Assembly: GCF_030817595.1 (NCBI RefSeq)
Contig: NZ_JAUSZN010000001.1
Coordinates: forward strand, 5,392,001-5,456,000
Origin: Neobacillus niacini
Lineage (GTDB): Bacteria; Bacillota; Bacilli; Bacillales; Cytobacillaceae
Reading direction: 5' to 3'
DNA: 64,000 nucleotides
The first letter of the stretch is position 1, and each line of letters starts with the position of its first letter. The translations under genes and the position numbers were made by a program. Positions 31,813-39,660 of this stretch are shown piece by piece. The notes under the pieces were generated by a model that saw only the letters and a program-made list of their open reading frames with translations, did no database searches and had not been told where the DNA came from.

Positions 31813-31939
31813 TTGGAGCGGAAGGTGCGAAGACTCCTGCGGGAGTACGGGGCTGGGGAGACCCCGCAGGCGCTTAAGCGCTGAGGAGGCTCCCCGGCAC
31901 GCCCGCGGAAAGCGAAGCAACTGGAGCGGAAATCAACAG
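31806..31939 (+). repeat. 134-bp palindromic repeat (family B), copy 1, inside the IS
   Basis: Runs from CTGTTGATTGGAGCGGAAGG to GGAGCGGAAATCAACAG. Arms pair over most of the length (GACTCC, GGGGAGACCCC, GGAGGCTCCCC and similar sub-stems). Almost identical to the reverse complement of 46165-46298, same 134 bp. Open frames across it (for example 31769-32041) are artefacts. Confidence 0.92.
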
Positions 31940-31998
31940 GCCTTTGGGCAGGCCAGAAAAATAAAAATTGCCGAGAAAGATACCTTTCTCGACAATCT

Positions 31999-32026
31999 GA
32001 GAAGGGATGATACCCTTCTTTTTTAT
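31999..32026 (+). terminator. Original nadE terminator, now beyond the IS
   Basis: GAGAAGGG-ATGATA-CCCTTCTTTTTTATTTT: stem plus T run intact. Same 21 bp as 30299-30319. Confidence 0.8.
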
Positions 32027-32122
32027 TTTAATAATTCATAAAAATGATATAATTTCTCCGATTATTTGGCAGGCAGGTTTTATAATTAAAGATAAACCAG
32101 ATGTCAAAAGGATGTGGAGAAT

Positions 32123-32519
32123 ATGAAAGCAAAAATGATAGAAAGAATGGGTTGGAATACGTTTGTTAAAGAAGCAAGGCAGCCAGTTTATTTGTACAGC
32201 AATAGATGGTGAATTACTGCAAAGAATTAGTGATGATCAGGAGGAAATCACGAAAAGACCAATATCCGAAGTCCTTCCTGCCTTCGGTGCCTCTATGAAT
32301 GATAATTGCCAACTAACGAAGAAACTTCAAGATGGTCTCACCTTTGAAATGGTTTGTCAGGAAAAAGTTCTGTTAATTTCCATAAAACCGTCTGTTGACG
32401 AATTTGGTCAGGATGTTATACTAGGAACGGCAATGGACATGACGGGAGTATTTCCCCTCAGGGTCAATCAAAAGCAAAACCTACCAGAAGAAAATATAAA
32501 TTTCAAAATAGTAATGTAA
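32123..32519 (+). pseudogene. Frameshifted small gene, function unknown
   Basis: A good ribosome site (AAGGATGTGGAGAAT) precedes ATG 32123, giving MKAKMIERMGWNTFVKEARQ and then stopping after 29 residues. Another frame open from 32163 continues with ICTAIDGELLQRISDDQEE...to the stop at 32519. A single-base shift near 32185-32210 would join the two into about 130 residues. The product would be a PAS-like or ligand-binding-like small domain; I recognise no family. A TTG start at 32163 for an intact shorter gene is the alternative. Confidence 0.5.
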
Positions 32520-32583
32520 TCAACGCAAAGGATTACCTTGCTATTTTTTTATATTAAATACTATTGTGTGATATATTTTTCCA

Positions 32584-32612
32584 TTGACTGTGTTGATTGT
32601 GGCTCGTATTAT
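32584..32612 (+). promoter_or_regulatory. SigA promoter of the amino-acid permease
   Basis: TTGACT, 17-bp spacer, TATTAT; 59 bases to the GTG start. Confidence 0.75.
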
Positions 32613-32671
32613 TATTACGTTAATATAATAATTATTCGTTCAATCCGCATTACTCGCTAGGAGGTTACATC

Positions 32672-34099
32672 GTGGGGAATTCAAATAAATTAGGTTTTTG
32701 GATATTAACGGCACTAGTCGTTGGAAATATGGTCGGTTCAGGTATTTTTATGCTTCCACGCTCATTATCCGAGGCAGCAAGCCCGGGTGGAGTTATTTTA
32801 GCATGGCTTCTTACTGGAATTGGTGTACTAATGATTGCACTTGTTTTCGGTAACTTGGCTATTCGCAAACCGAATTTAACAGGCGGCCCGCAAATTTATG
32901 CGAAGGAGCTTTTTAAACCAGGTTCGGGGGCATCGATACTTTCAGGCTTTATGGCATCATGGGGTTACTGGATTGGGAATGTTGCTGGTAATGTTGCGAT
33001 TATTACAACGTTTGCCGGGTACTTATCAACCTTTTTTCCTATCTTAACTAGTCAGGCTAATTGGTTTACAATTGGCGGTTTTACGCTGAAAGTTGGTAAT
33101 GGTTTAACCTTTATTGTTTGTTCTGTTCTATTATGGGGTACACATTTTATTATTTTACGCGGCTTAGAAAGTGCTGGGAAATTAAATCTAGCTGCGACAG
33201 CTGCAAAAGTGGCAGGATTTTTACTATTTATCGTTGTTGGACTATTTGCCTTTGATAAGACTAATATTCTGCCAATGGTTGACACGAGGATCAGTGATTC
33301 AGGCCAAACATTTGGTTTAATGTCACAAGTTAACAATGCAGCATTAGTGACACTATGGGCATTCTGTGGATTAGAATCTGCTGTTGTGTTTGCGTCCCGT
33401 GCAAAGAGGAAAATCGATGTAAAACGTGCCACCATTGTCGGTCTATTCATCGCTCTAGGTATTTATATTGGGATTAGTACACTCGTAATGGGGATGTTGG
33501 ACCAACATACACTTATAAATTCCGAAAAGCCATTAATTGACGCCATTCAAACTGTAATGGGACCGATGGGTGGAAAAGTGTTAGCAGCCATTGGCTTAGT
33601 CAGCTTATTTGGTTCCACGATTGGCTGGGTCATGTTAAGTGCTGAAGTACCTTATCAAGCTGCAAAGCAAGGATTATTTCTTCCTGCTTTCTTAAAAGAA
33701 AACAAAAAAGGTCTGCCGATCTTTTCGCTTATTTTAACAAATGGGATCGCACAAATCTTTATCTTTTCAACTGTATCGAAGTCAATTTCGGGAGCTTTTG
33801 ATTTTATTATTATCATTGCAACGTTAGCCTATTTAGTACCGTATTTTATCGCCTCAGTATATCAGTTAAAATTAGTTATTAAAGGTGATTCCTACAACAA
33901 TTCAAAGTCAAGAATGATAGATGGTGTCATTGCAATTGTTGCGACCACCTATTCGGGATGGGTCATTATATCAGGAACTGCTGACCTAAAGACCTTTATA
34001 TTAGGAATTGTGCTTTTATCCAGCGGGGTATTCTTTTATGGTCCGCTTAAGAAAAAGCAGGCTGCAGAGCAAGAACGAAAAGAATTATTGTCAGCTTAA
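32672..34099 (+). CDS. APC-family amino acid permease/antiporter
   Basis: 475 residues, 12 predicted membrane helices. The N-terminal GNMVGSGIFMLPRSLSEAA (about 18-36) is the APC substrate-backbone site of the basic amino acid/polyamine antiporter branch, like B. subtilis YvsH or ArcD. Likely lysine, arginine or ornithine exchange. GTG start with GGAGG 8 bases upstream. Monocistronic, own promoter and terminator. Confidence 0.85.
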   Translation: MGNSNKLGFWILTALVVGNMVGSGIFMLPRSLSEAASPGGVILAWLLTGIGVLMIALVFGNLAIRKPNLTGGPQIYAKELFKPGSGASILSGFMASWGYWIGNVAGNVAIITTFAGYLSTFFPILTSQANWFTIGGFTLKVGNGLTFIVCSVLLWGTHFIILRGLESAGKLNLAATAAKVAGFLLFIVVGLFAFDKTNILPMVDTRISDSGQTFGLMSQVNNAALVTLWAFCGLESAVVFASRAKRKIDVKRATIVGLFIALGIYIGISTLVMGMLDQHTLINSEKPLIDAIQTVMGPMGGKVLAAIGLVSLFGSTIGWVMLSAEVPYQAAKQGLFLPAFLKENKKGLPIFSLILTNGIAQIFIFSTVSKSISGAFDFIIIIATLAYLVPYFIASVYQLKLVIKGDSYNNSKSRMIDGVIAIVATTYSGWVIISGTADLKTFILGIVLLSSGVFFYGPLKKKQAAEQERKELLSA

Positions 34100-34109
34100 T
34101 AAAAAATAA

Positions 34110-34145
34110 AAAACACCTGTCTTTCTGGCAGGTGTTTTACATTTT
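34110..34145 (+). terminator. Terminator of the permease gene
   Basis: AAAACACCTG / CAGGTGTTTT stem followed by a T-rich stretch. Confidence 0.85.
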
Positions 34146-34217
34146 TATGAATCTTATGGGAACGATAACATTATATTGTATTTGCTTCTCCAAGAAATAA
34201 TATAGGAGGTAACCGTT

Positions 34218-35051
34218 ATGAAGAAACTCACGTTTATTTTTGTCCTTTTATTCAGTACTCTATTGATTCTTTCCGCATGCGGTAAAGATGATAAAGCAAA
34301 GGAAGATAAAAAGGAAGAAACTAAGACCGCAGAAAAGACGGAGGATCAAGATTTATTAGCTAAAGTTAAGGATGATGGGAAGTTGTTAATTGGGACAGAA
34401 GGTACATATGCTCCATTTACTTTTCATGATGAGAGTGGAAATCTAACCGGATTTGATGTTGAGATTGCGACAGAGGTTGCAAAACGTTTAGGGGTAAAAC
34501 CTGAGTTCAAAGAAACACAGTGGGATGCTATTTTTGCGGGACTCGATGCAAAGCGGTTTGATATGATTGCGAACCAGGTTGGAATCCGCCCTGACCGCCA
34601 GGAAAAATACGATTTTTCCGATCCATATATTACTTCTGCGGCCGTACTGATTGTGCATAAGGACAATAATGAAGTAAAGACTTTTGAGGACATCAAAGGC
34701 TTAAATGCTGCTCAGTCGCTGACAAGCAACTATGGAGATTTGGCCAAAAAATATGGTGCCAATTTAGTTAGCGTGGAAGGCTTTACTCAGTCTGTTGAAC
34801 TACTTGCTTCTAAACGTGTTGACGTAACAATCAACGATCGAATATCGTTTTTAGATTATACAAAACAAAGACCAGAGGCGCCAATAAAAATTGCTGCAAC
34901 AAGTGAAGATGCATCCGCTAGCGGGCTTATGTTTAGAAAAGGAAGCGATAAGCTCGTAGCTGAGGTCAATAAAGCCCTATCAGAAATGGTTGAAGACGGC
35001 ACATACAAAAAAATCTCAGAGAAATGGTTTGGTGAAGATGTACTTAAATAG
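34218..35051 (+). CDS. tcyA: Cystine ABC transporter, substrate-binding lipoprotein
   Basis: 277 residues. Lipoprotein signal with lipobox LSAC (Cys near residue 21), a charged Lys/Glu linker, then a family 3 solute-binding domain: GTEGTYAPFTFHDESGNLTGFDVEI and ETQWDAIFAGLDAKRFD, ending EKWFGEDVLK. Close in layout to B. subtilis TcyA (cystine). Amino-acid specificity is inferred from family resemblance. AGGAGG upstream. It overlaps the permease start by 14 bases, giving a three-gene operon. Confidence 0.88.
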   Translation: MKKLTFIFVLLFSTLLILSACGKDDKAKEDKKEETKTAEKTEDQDLLAKVKDDGKLLIGTEGTYAPFTFHDESGNLTGFDVEIATEVAKRLGVKPEFKETQWDAIFAGLDAKRFDMIANQVGIRPDRQEKYDFSDPYITSAAVLIVHKDNNEVKTFEDIKGLNAAQSLTSNYGDLAKKYGANLVSVEGFTQSVELLASKRVDVTINDRISFLDYTKQRPEAPIKIAATSEDASASGLMFRKGSDKLVAEVNKALSEMVEDGTYKKISEKWFGEDVLK

Positions 35052-35733
35052 TATTTTTACTGACCCGGAGCGAACAGCACGATTGATGGATATAGCTCAA
35101 AGTTCCTTTCTGCCCCTTCTGAAAGGGGCTATTTTTTATACAATTCCGTTAACCATCATTACGTTTATTGTTGGTTTGATATTAGCGATTTTAACGGCGC
35201 TGGCTCGTATCTCTCATGTGAAGGTCTTTCAGATGATTGCAAGAGTCTATGTTTCAGCGATTCGTGGAACACCGTTATTAGTACAGCTTTTTATTATTTT
35301 TTATGGTCTTCCGAATATCGGGATCATTATCGATTCCTATATAGCGGCTGTAATTGGGTTTTCTCTGAGTGTCGGTGCGTATACTTCTGAAATTATTCGC
35401 GCTGCAATTCTTTCTACCCCTAAAGGGCAGTGGGAGGCAGGCTATTCCATTGGAATGAGTTATTCCCAAGTATTGAGAAGGATTATCCTGCCTCAGGCAG
35501 CAAGAGTTTCGATTCCTCCACTTTCAAATTCATTTATTAGTCTCGTGAAGGACACTTCCCTTGCTTCCCTAGTGCTTGTATCCGAGATGTTTCGCAAGGC
35601 CCAAGAAATAGCAGCAAGCAATTATGAATTTTTATTAGTGTATTCTGAGGCGGCGCTGATTTATTGGGTTATTTGCTTTATCCTTTCCATTATCCAGCAA
35701 GTATTTGAAAAGAAACTCGACCGATACGTGTAA
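35038..35733 (+). CDS. tcyB: Cystine ABC transporter, permease
   Basis: 231 residues, HisMQ-type permease with about five membrane helices and the EAA loop (YSIGMSYSQVLRRIILPQAAR near 145-165). ATG 35038 inside the end of tcyA keeps the conserved region and gives translational coupling; an in-frame start at 34990 is deeper inside tcyA. Followed by the ATPase gene after 21 bases. Confidence 0.87.
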   Translation: MYLNSIFTDPERTARLMDIAQSSFLPLLKGAIFYTIPLTIITFIVGLILAILTALARISHVKVFQMIARVYVSAIRGTPLLVQLFIIFYGLPNIGIIIDSYIAAVIGFSLSVGAYTSEIIRAAILSTPKGQWEAGYSIGMSYSQVLRRIILPQAARVSIPPLSNSFISLVKDTSLASLVLVSEMFRKAQEIAASNYEFLLVYSEAALIYWVICFILSIIQQVFEKKLDRYV

Positions 35734-35754
35734 TAGAAGGGAGGCTAATTTACG

Positions 35755-36489
35755 ATGATTTCCATTCAAGGATTGTATAAGCAATTCGGTAAGTTAGAGG
35801 TTCTAAAAGGGATAGACTTAGAGGTGGAAAAAGGGAATGTAGTAGTTATTATTGGGCCTTCTGGCTCTGGGAAAACCACCATGCTTCGCTGCTTAAATGT
35901 ATTAGAAACACCAACTAAAGGTATCATTTCGATTGAGGGAAACACTCTTGATTTCTCAGGCACTGTACCGAAAAAAAACATTGCCTCCTTTCGTCGCTTA
36001 ACAGGAATGGTTTTTCAAAGCTATAACTTATTCCCTCATAAAACCGCTCTAGAAAATGTGATGGAGGGACCGGTAATTGTAAAAAATGAGAATAAAGATC
36101 ATGCCCGAAAAAAGGCGCAAGCCTTATTAGAAAAAGTGGGGCTGGGAGATAAAATAGATTTTTACCCTGCACAGCTCTCAGGCGGCCAGCAGCAAAGGGT
36201 GGGCATAGCCAGGGCGTTAGCAATGGAGCCAAAAGTAATGCTATTTGATGAACCGACGTCAGCTCTCGATCCTGAGTTAGTGGGTGAGGTTTTAAAAGTG
36301 ATGAAGGACCTCGTAAACGAAGGGATGACAATGATTGTCGTTACACACGAAATGCGCTTCGCAAGAGAGGCTGCAGATGAGGTTATTTTTATGGATCAAG
36401 GTGTCGTGGTAGAAAGGAACAAACCGGAAATTATCTTTACCAATCCAAAAGAAGACCGAACAAGGAAGTTCTTAAATATGATTCAGTAA
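35755..36489 (+). CDS. tcyC: Cystine ABC transporter, ATP-binding protein
   Basis: 244 residues. Walker [10 protein letters not shown] (about 32-40), Q-loop [11 protein letters not shown], signature [15 protein letters not shown], Walker [14 protein letters not shown]-loop VTHEM. Typical polar amino acid importer ATPase. Ends the operon with a terminator directly after the stop. Confidence 0.9.
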   Translation: MISIQGLYKQFGKLEVLKGIDLEVEKGNVVVIIGPSGSGKTTMLRCLNVLETPTKGIISIEGNTLDFSGTVPKKNIASFRRLTGMVFQSYNLFPHKTALENVMEGPVIVKNENKDHARKKAQALLEKVGLGDKIDFYPAQLSGGQQQRVGIARALAMEPKVMLFDEPTSALDPELVGEVLKVMKDLVNEGMTMIVVTHEMRFAREAADEVIFMDQGVVVERNKPEIIFTNPKEDRTRKFLNMIQ

Positions 36490-36520
36490 GTGCTATGGCA
36501 AGAGTCATAGCACCTTTTTT
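36490..36520 (+). terminator. Terminator of the tcyABC operon
   Basis: GTGCTATG / CATAGCAC with an 8-base loop, then a run of T. Confidence 0.88.
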
Positions 36521-36548
36521 ATTATTTAGGTAAAATTTAGTTAAAAAG

Positions 36549-36574
36549 TGAAACTTTTCCAATTCCTAACCGTA
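36549..36574 (+). promoter_or_regulatory. SigW promoter of yuaF-floT
   Basis: TGAAAC, 16 bases, CGTA: exact match to the SigW consensus. This indicates induction by cell-envelope stress, as for yuaFGI in B. subtilis. Confidence 0.9.
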
Positions 36575-36609
36575 TTAAAGTTACATACATAACGAAGGGA
36601 GTGGTGCCG

Positions 36610-37143
36610 ATGGAAGTATTCAACCTGCCATTAGAAACAATTTATTTATATGGATTAATTGGTTCAGGTATTTTGACCATTTTGTATGTTTTCTTTGCAG
36701 ATGTTGTTCATTTTGACGGACCAGATTTTCTTAATCCGGTGGTTATCCTGGCTTTTGTAACCCTTTTTTCAGCAAGTGGGTATTTATTTGAAAAACTTTC
36801 TGCGTTTCATTATTTGTTAATCGTAGGAATATCAGCCATTATAGCTTTAATCCTTGTTACTTTTTTAAATGTATTTGTTCTCATTCCGTTGTCGAATGCC
36901 GAAGAGTCTTTAGTTTATAAAGAATCTGATTTGCGTGGCAGAATCGGTGCTGTAATTACAGCTATTCCGGCAGATGGATATGGTGAGGTAATGATTGAAA
37001 GCATTAGCGGCAGAATTGCAAAACCAGCGACAAGCTTTGATCGTGTACCGATTAACAATGGCACGAAGGTGCTTGTCGTTGATATAAAAGATGGGGTCCT
37101 TCAAGTATCGTCCCATCAAGAGATAGAGAATTATTTACTATAG
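36610..37143 (+). CDS. yuaF: YuaF, NfeD-like membrane protein
   Basis: 177 residues. Three or four membrane helices in the first 95 residues, then an OB-fold NfeD domain (ESDLRGRIGAVITAIPADGYGEVMIE near 105-130). Works with flotillin in membrane microdomain organisation. ATG 36610 is 9 bases after AAGGGAG; GTG codons at 36601 and 36604 lie too close to it. Followed after 14 bases by floT. The yuaI acetyltransferase gene found third in B. subtilis is absent. Confidence 0.9.
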   Translation: MEVFNLPLETIYLYGLIGSGILTILYVFFADVVHFDGPDFLNPVVILAFVTLFSASGYLFEKLSAFHYLLIVGISAIIALILVTFLNVFVLIPLSNAEESLVYKESDLRGRIGAVITAIPADGYGEVMIESISGRIAKPATSFDRVPINNGTKVLVVDIKDGVLQVSSHQEIENYLL

Positions 37144-37157
37144 GGGAGGTTGGCTAG

Positions 37158-38669
37158 ATGGAATTAGGTTTTTGGATTGTTATAGGGATTGTTGCATTTA
37201 TTTTAATCGCTCTAATTGGTGTTTTTATTACGAAGTATCGGACAGCTGGACCAGATGAAGCACTGATTGTTACTGGTAGTTTCTTAGGAAATGGAAATGT
37301 TCATGTAGATGAATCAGGGAATAAAATCAAAATCATCCGCGGTGGAGGCAGCTTCATTTTACCAGTGTTCCAACAAGCAAAGCCGCTAAGCTTGCTATCT
37401 AGTAAGCTAGAGGTAACGACACCTGAAGTATATACAGAGCAAGGTGTACCAGTTATGGCGGATGGTGTTGCCATTATTAAAATTGGCGGATCCATTAGTG
37501 AAATTGCCACTGCAGCAGAACAGTTTCTTGGTAAAGCGAAAGAGGACCGCGAAAATGAAGCAAGGGAAGTTCTAGAAGGTCATTTACGATCGATACTCGG
37601 TTCGATGACAGTAGAGGAAATATATAAAAACCGTGATAAATTCTCGCAAGAAGTTCAACGGGTTGCCTCTCAGGACCTGGCGAAAATGGGTTTAGTTATT
37701 GTTTCCTTTACGATTAGGGATGTTCGTGATAAAAACGGATACCTGGAGTCCCTTGGTAAACCGCGTATTGCCCAAGTGAAACGGGATGCAGATATTGCTA
37801 CAGCAGAAGCAGACAAAGAAACAAGAATTAAAAAAGCCGAAGCGGCAAAAGAAGCCAAGCGTTCTGAATTAGAACGGGCAACTGAAATTGCTGAGGCGGA
37901 GAAAGTGAATCAGCTGAAGGTTGCCGAATTCCGTCGTGAACAAGATAGTGCGAAAGCACGGGCTGACATGGCATATGAATTGGAAAGTGCAAGGGCGAAG
38001 CAGGAAGTAACCGAGCAGGAAATGCAAGTTAAAATTATCGAAAGACAAAAGCAGATTGAACTTGAAGAAAAAGAAATTCTGCGCCGTGAACGTCAGTACG
38101 ATTCTGAAGTAAAGAAAAAAGCCGATGCGGACAGATACTCCGTTGAGCAGGCAGCAGCAGCAAACAAAGCAAAACAAATTGCTGATGCAGAAGCGAACAA
38201 GTACCGTATTGAAGCCATGGCAAAAGCGGAAGCAGAACGGGTTCGCTTAGATGGTTTGTCCAAAGCGGAAGCACAAAAGGCCCAAGGTACAGCCGAGGCA
38301 GAAATCATTCGTCTGAAAGGGTTAGCAGAAGCGGAAGCGAAGGAAAAGATTGCAGAAGCGTTCGAGCAATTTGGTCAAGCGGCAATCTTAGATATGATTA
38401 TCAAAATGCTTCCTGAATATGCGAAGCAGGTAGCAAGCCCGCTTGCAAATATTGATAAAATTACCGTAGTAGATACCGGTGGTTCAGGTGAGAATGGCGG
38501 AGCCAATAAAATTACCGGCTATGCAACAAATCTCATGGCAACTCTTCAAGAGTCGTTAAAGGCTTCTAGTGGAATTGACGTTAAAGAATTAATTGAGAAC
38601 TACTCTGGAAAAGGGAATGTAAAGCGAAGTATTGAAGAACTGACAGACACTATGAAAAAAGCAGAATAA
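37158..38669 (+). CDS. floT: Flotillin FloT
   Basis: 503 residues. One N-terminal membrane hairpin (about 5-27), SPFH/band 7 domain (about 40-200), then a long Ala/Glu/Lys coiled coil with repeated EA-type heptads (about 205-390) and a short C-terminal oligomerisation part. Scaffold of functional membrane microdomains; guards fluidity and signalling complexes. GGGGAGGT upstream. Cotranscribed with yuaF from the SigW promoter. Confidence 0.95.
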   Translation: MELGFWIVIGIVAFILIALIGVFITKYRTAGPDEALIVTGSFLGNGNVHVDESGNKIKIIRGGGSFILPVFQQAKPLSLLSSKLEVTTPEVYTEQGVPVMADGVAIIKIGGSISEIATAAEQFLGKAKEDRENEAREVLEGHLRSILGSMTVEEIYKNRDKFSQEVQRVASQDLAKMGLVIVSFTIRDVRDKNGYLESLGKPRIAQVKRDADIATAEADKETRIKKAEAAKEAKRSELERATEIAEAEKVNQLKVAEFRREQDSAKARADMAYELESARAKQEVTEQEMQVKIIERQKQIELEEKEILRRERQYDSEVKKKADADRYSVEQAAAANKAKQIADAEANKYRIEAMAKAEAERVRLDGLSKAEAQKAQGTAEAEIIRLKGLAEAEAKEKIAEAFEQFGQAAILDMIIKMLPEYAKQVASPLANIDKITVVDTGGSGENGGANKITGYATNLMATLQESLKASSGIDVKELIENYSGKGNVKRSIEELTDTMKKAE

Positions 38670-38676
38670 TAGTAAG

Positions 38677-38711
38677 AAAATCCTTATCAAAACTTGATAG
38701 GGGTTTTTTTG
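38677..38711 (+). terminator. Terminator of yuaF-floT
   Basis: AATCCTTATCAA-AAC-TTGATAGGGGTT stem with wobbles, then seven T. Confidence 0.78.
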
Positions 38712-38876
38712 ATCAAAAAAATAGGATACCGCTTGGGCACCCGTATGTAAAAAAGAGAGATTAAAATTTGGGAGAGCAAGTTGGTTAATACCATGTAAAA
38801 ACCTAAGAGAGATTATGACCTCTTTCATTGCTACAGGTACATCTTATCGATAAATATTGTAGATGTTATGAAGAAC

Positions 38877-38898
38877 TTGTGATGAATTTGTGAAGATG
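38877..38898 (+). promoter_or_regulatory. Direct repeat before the two-component operon
   Basis: TTGTGATGAAT followed directly by TTGTGAAGATG: an 11-bp tandem repeat about 25-45 bases upstream of a TATATT -10-like box (38922-38927). OmpR-type regulators bind such 10-11-bp tandem sites, so this may be the autoregulatory site of the next gene. Confidence 0.5.
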
Positions 38899-38949
38899 AA
38901 AAAAGCCATTCCCCGACATGATATATTATAGTGAAGGGGAGTGATTACG

Positions 38950-39660
38950 ATGAAAATACTGCTCGTTGATGATGAAAAAAGAATTATAGAAGTCCTCGAA
39001 GCCTATCTCGAGAGAGAAGGCTATGAAATTCATTGTGCGGATAACGGAATTGATGCTTTGAAAAAGGCGAAAACAATAAATCCAGATTTGATTATATTAG
39101 ATTTAATGCTTCCGGATATATCTGGCGAAGAGGTATGCCGGTTAGTTAGAAAGGAATCAGATGTTCCAATCCTAATGCTGACAGCAAAATCCGCGGAAGA
39201 TGATCGCATTAACGGGATTGTTATGGGTGCAGATGATTATTTAACGAAGCCGTTTAGCCCGCGGGAAGTGGTTGTACGGGTCCAAGCTATTCTAAGAAGA
39301 GTAAAGAAAACAGAAAAAGTAGAACGAATTGAGTTTAATCATAAACAACTGGCAATTGACCTAAGTAAAAAGGAAGTAACCGTTAAAGGGCAGGATGTTA
39401 TTTTGACGCCGATTGAATATAAGCTGCTAACCAATATGGCACTTAATCCGGGAAGGGTATACAGCCGGATGGACTTACTCGAAAAAATTCAGGATGAAGG
39501 AATGTATTACGAAGGCTACGAGCGCAGTGTCGATACACATATCAAAAATCTTCGAAAAAAAATCGAATTAGATTCAAGACAGCCAACGTTTATCCTGACC
39601 GTATTTGGCATGGGTTATAAATTTGGAGGGGTACTAGATGTTTCAAACACTGCGGTCTAG
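38950..39660 (+). CDS. OmpR-family response regulator
   Basis: 236 residues. Receiver domain with acidic pair Asp7/Asp8, phospho-acceptor Asp51 (IILDLMLPD), Thr/Lys switch (MLTAKS; LTKPFSP), then a winged-helix DNA-binding domain (EYKLLTNMALNPGRVYSR; SVDTHIKNLRKKIE). ATG 38950 with GGGGAGTGAT before it; a GTG at 38941 overlaps that ribosome site. Overlaps the kinase gene by 23 bases. Target genes unknown. Confidence 0.92.
   Translation: MKILLVDDEKRIIEVLEAYLEREGYEIHCADNGIDALKKAKTINPDLIILDLMLPDISGEEVCRLVRKESDVPILMLTAKSAEDDRINGIVMGADDYLTKPFSPREVVVRVQAILRRVKKTEKVERIEFNHKQLAIDLSKKEVTVKGQDVILTPIEYKLLTNMALNPGRVYSRMDLLEKIQDEGMYYEGYERSVDTHIKNLRKKIELDSRQPTFILTVFGMGYKFGGVLDVSNTAV

Larger units (their letters stand above)
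30320..31998 (+). mobile_element. IS1182-family insertion sequence (1679 bp)
   Basis: Flanked by a 21-bp direct repeat (30299-30319 and 31999-32019) that is the palindromic stem of the nadE terminator. Ends are imperfect inverted repeats that are themselves hairpins: left AGGCTGTCGAGAAA at 30321, right (complement) AGATTGTCGAGAAA ending at 31998, 12 of 14 identical, followed by T-rich stretches on both sides. One transposase gene and a nested family B palindromic repeat (31806-31939) lie inside. Confidence 0.85.

Noticed and set aside
31769..32041. Open frame of 90 codons after the transposase
   Set aside because: It runs through the palindromic repeat and the IS right end; composition follows the repeat and no ribosome site is present.
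35924..36331. 135-codon frame on the minus strand
   Set aside because: Antisense to the tcyC ATPase gene, no ribosome site, no family resemblance.
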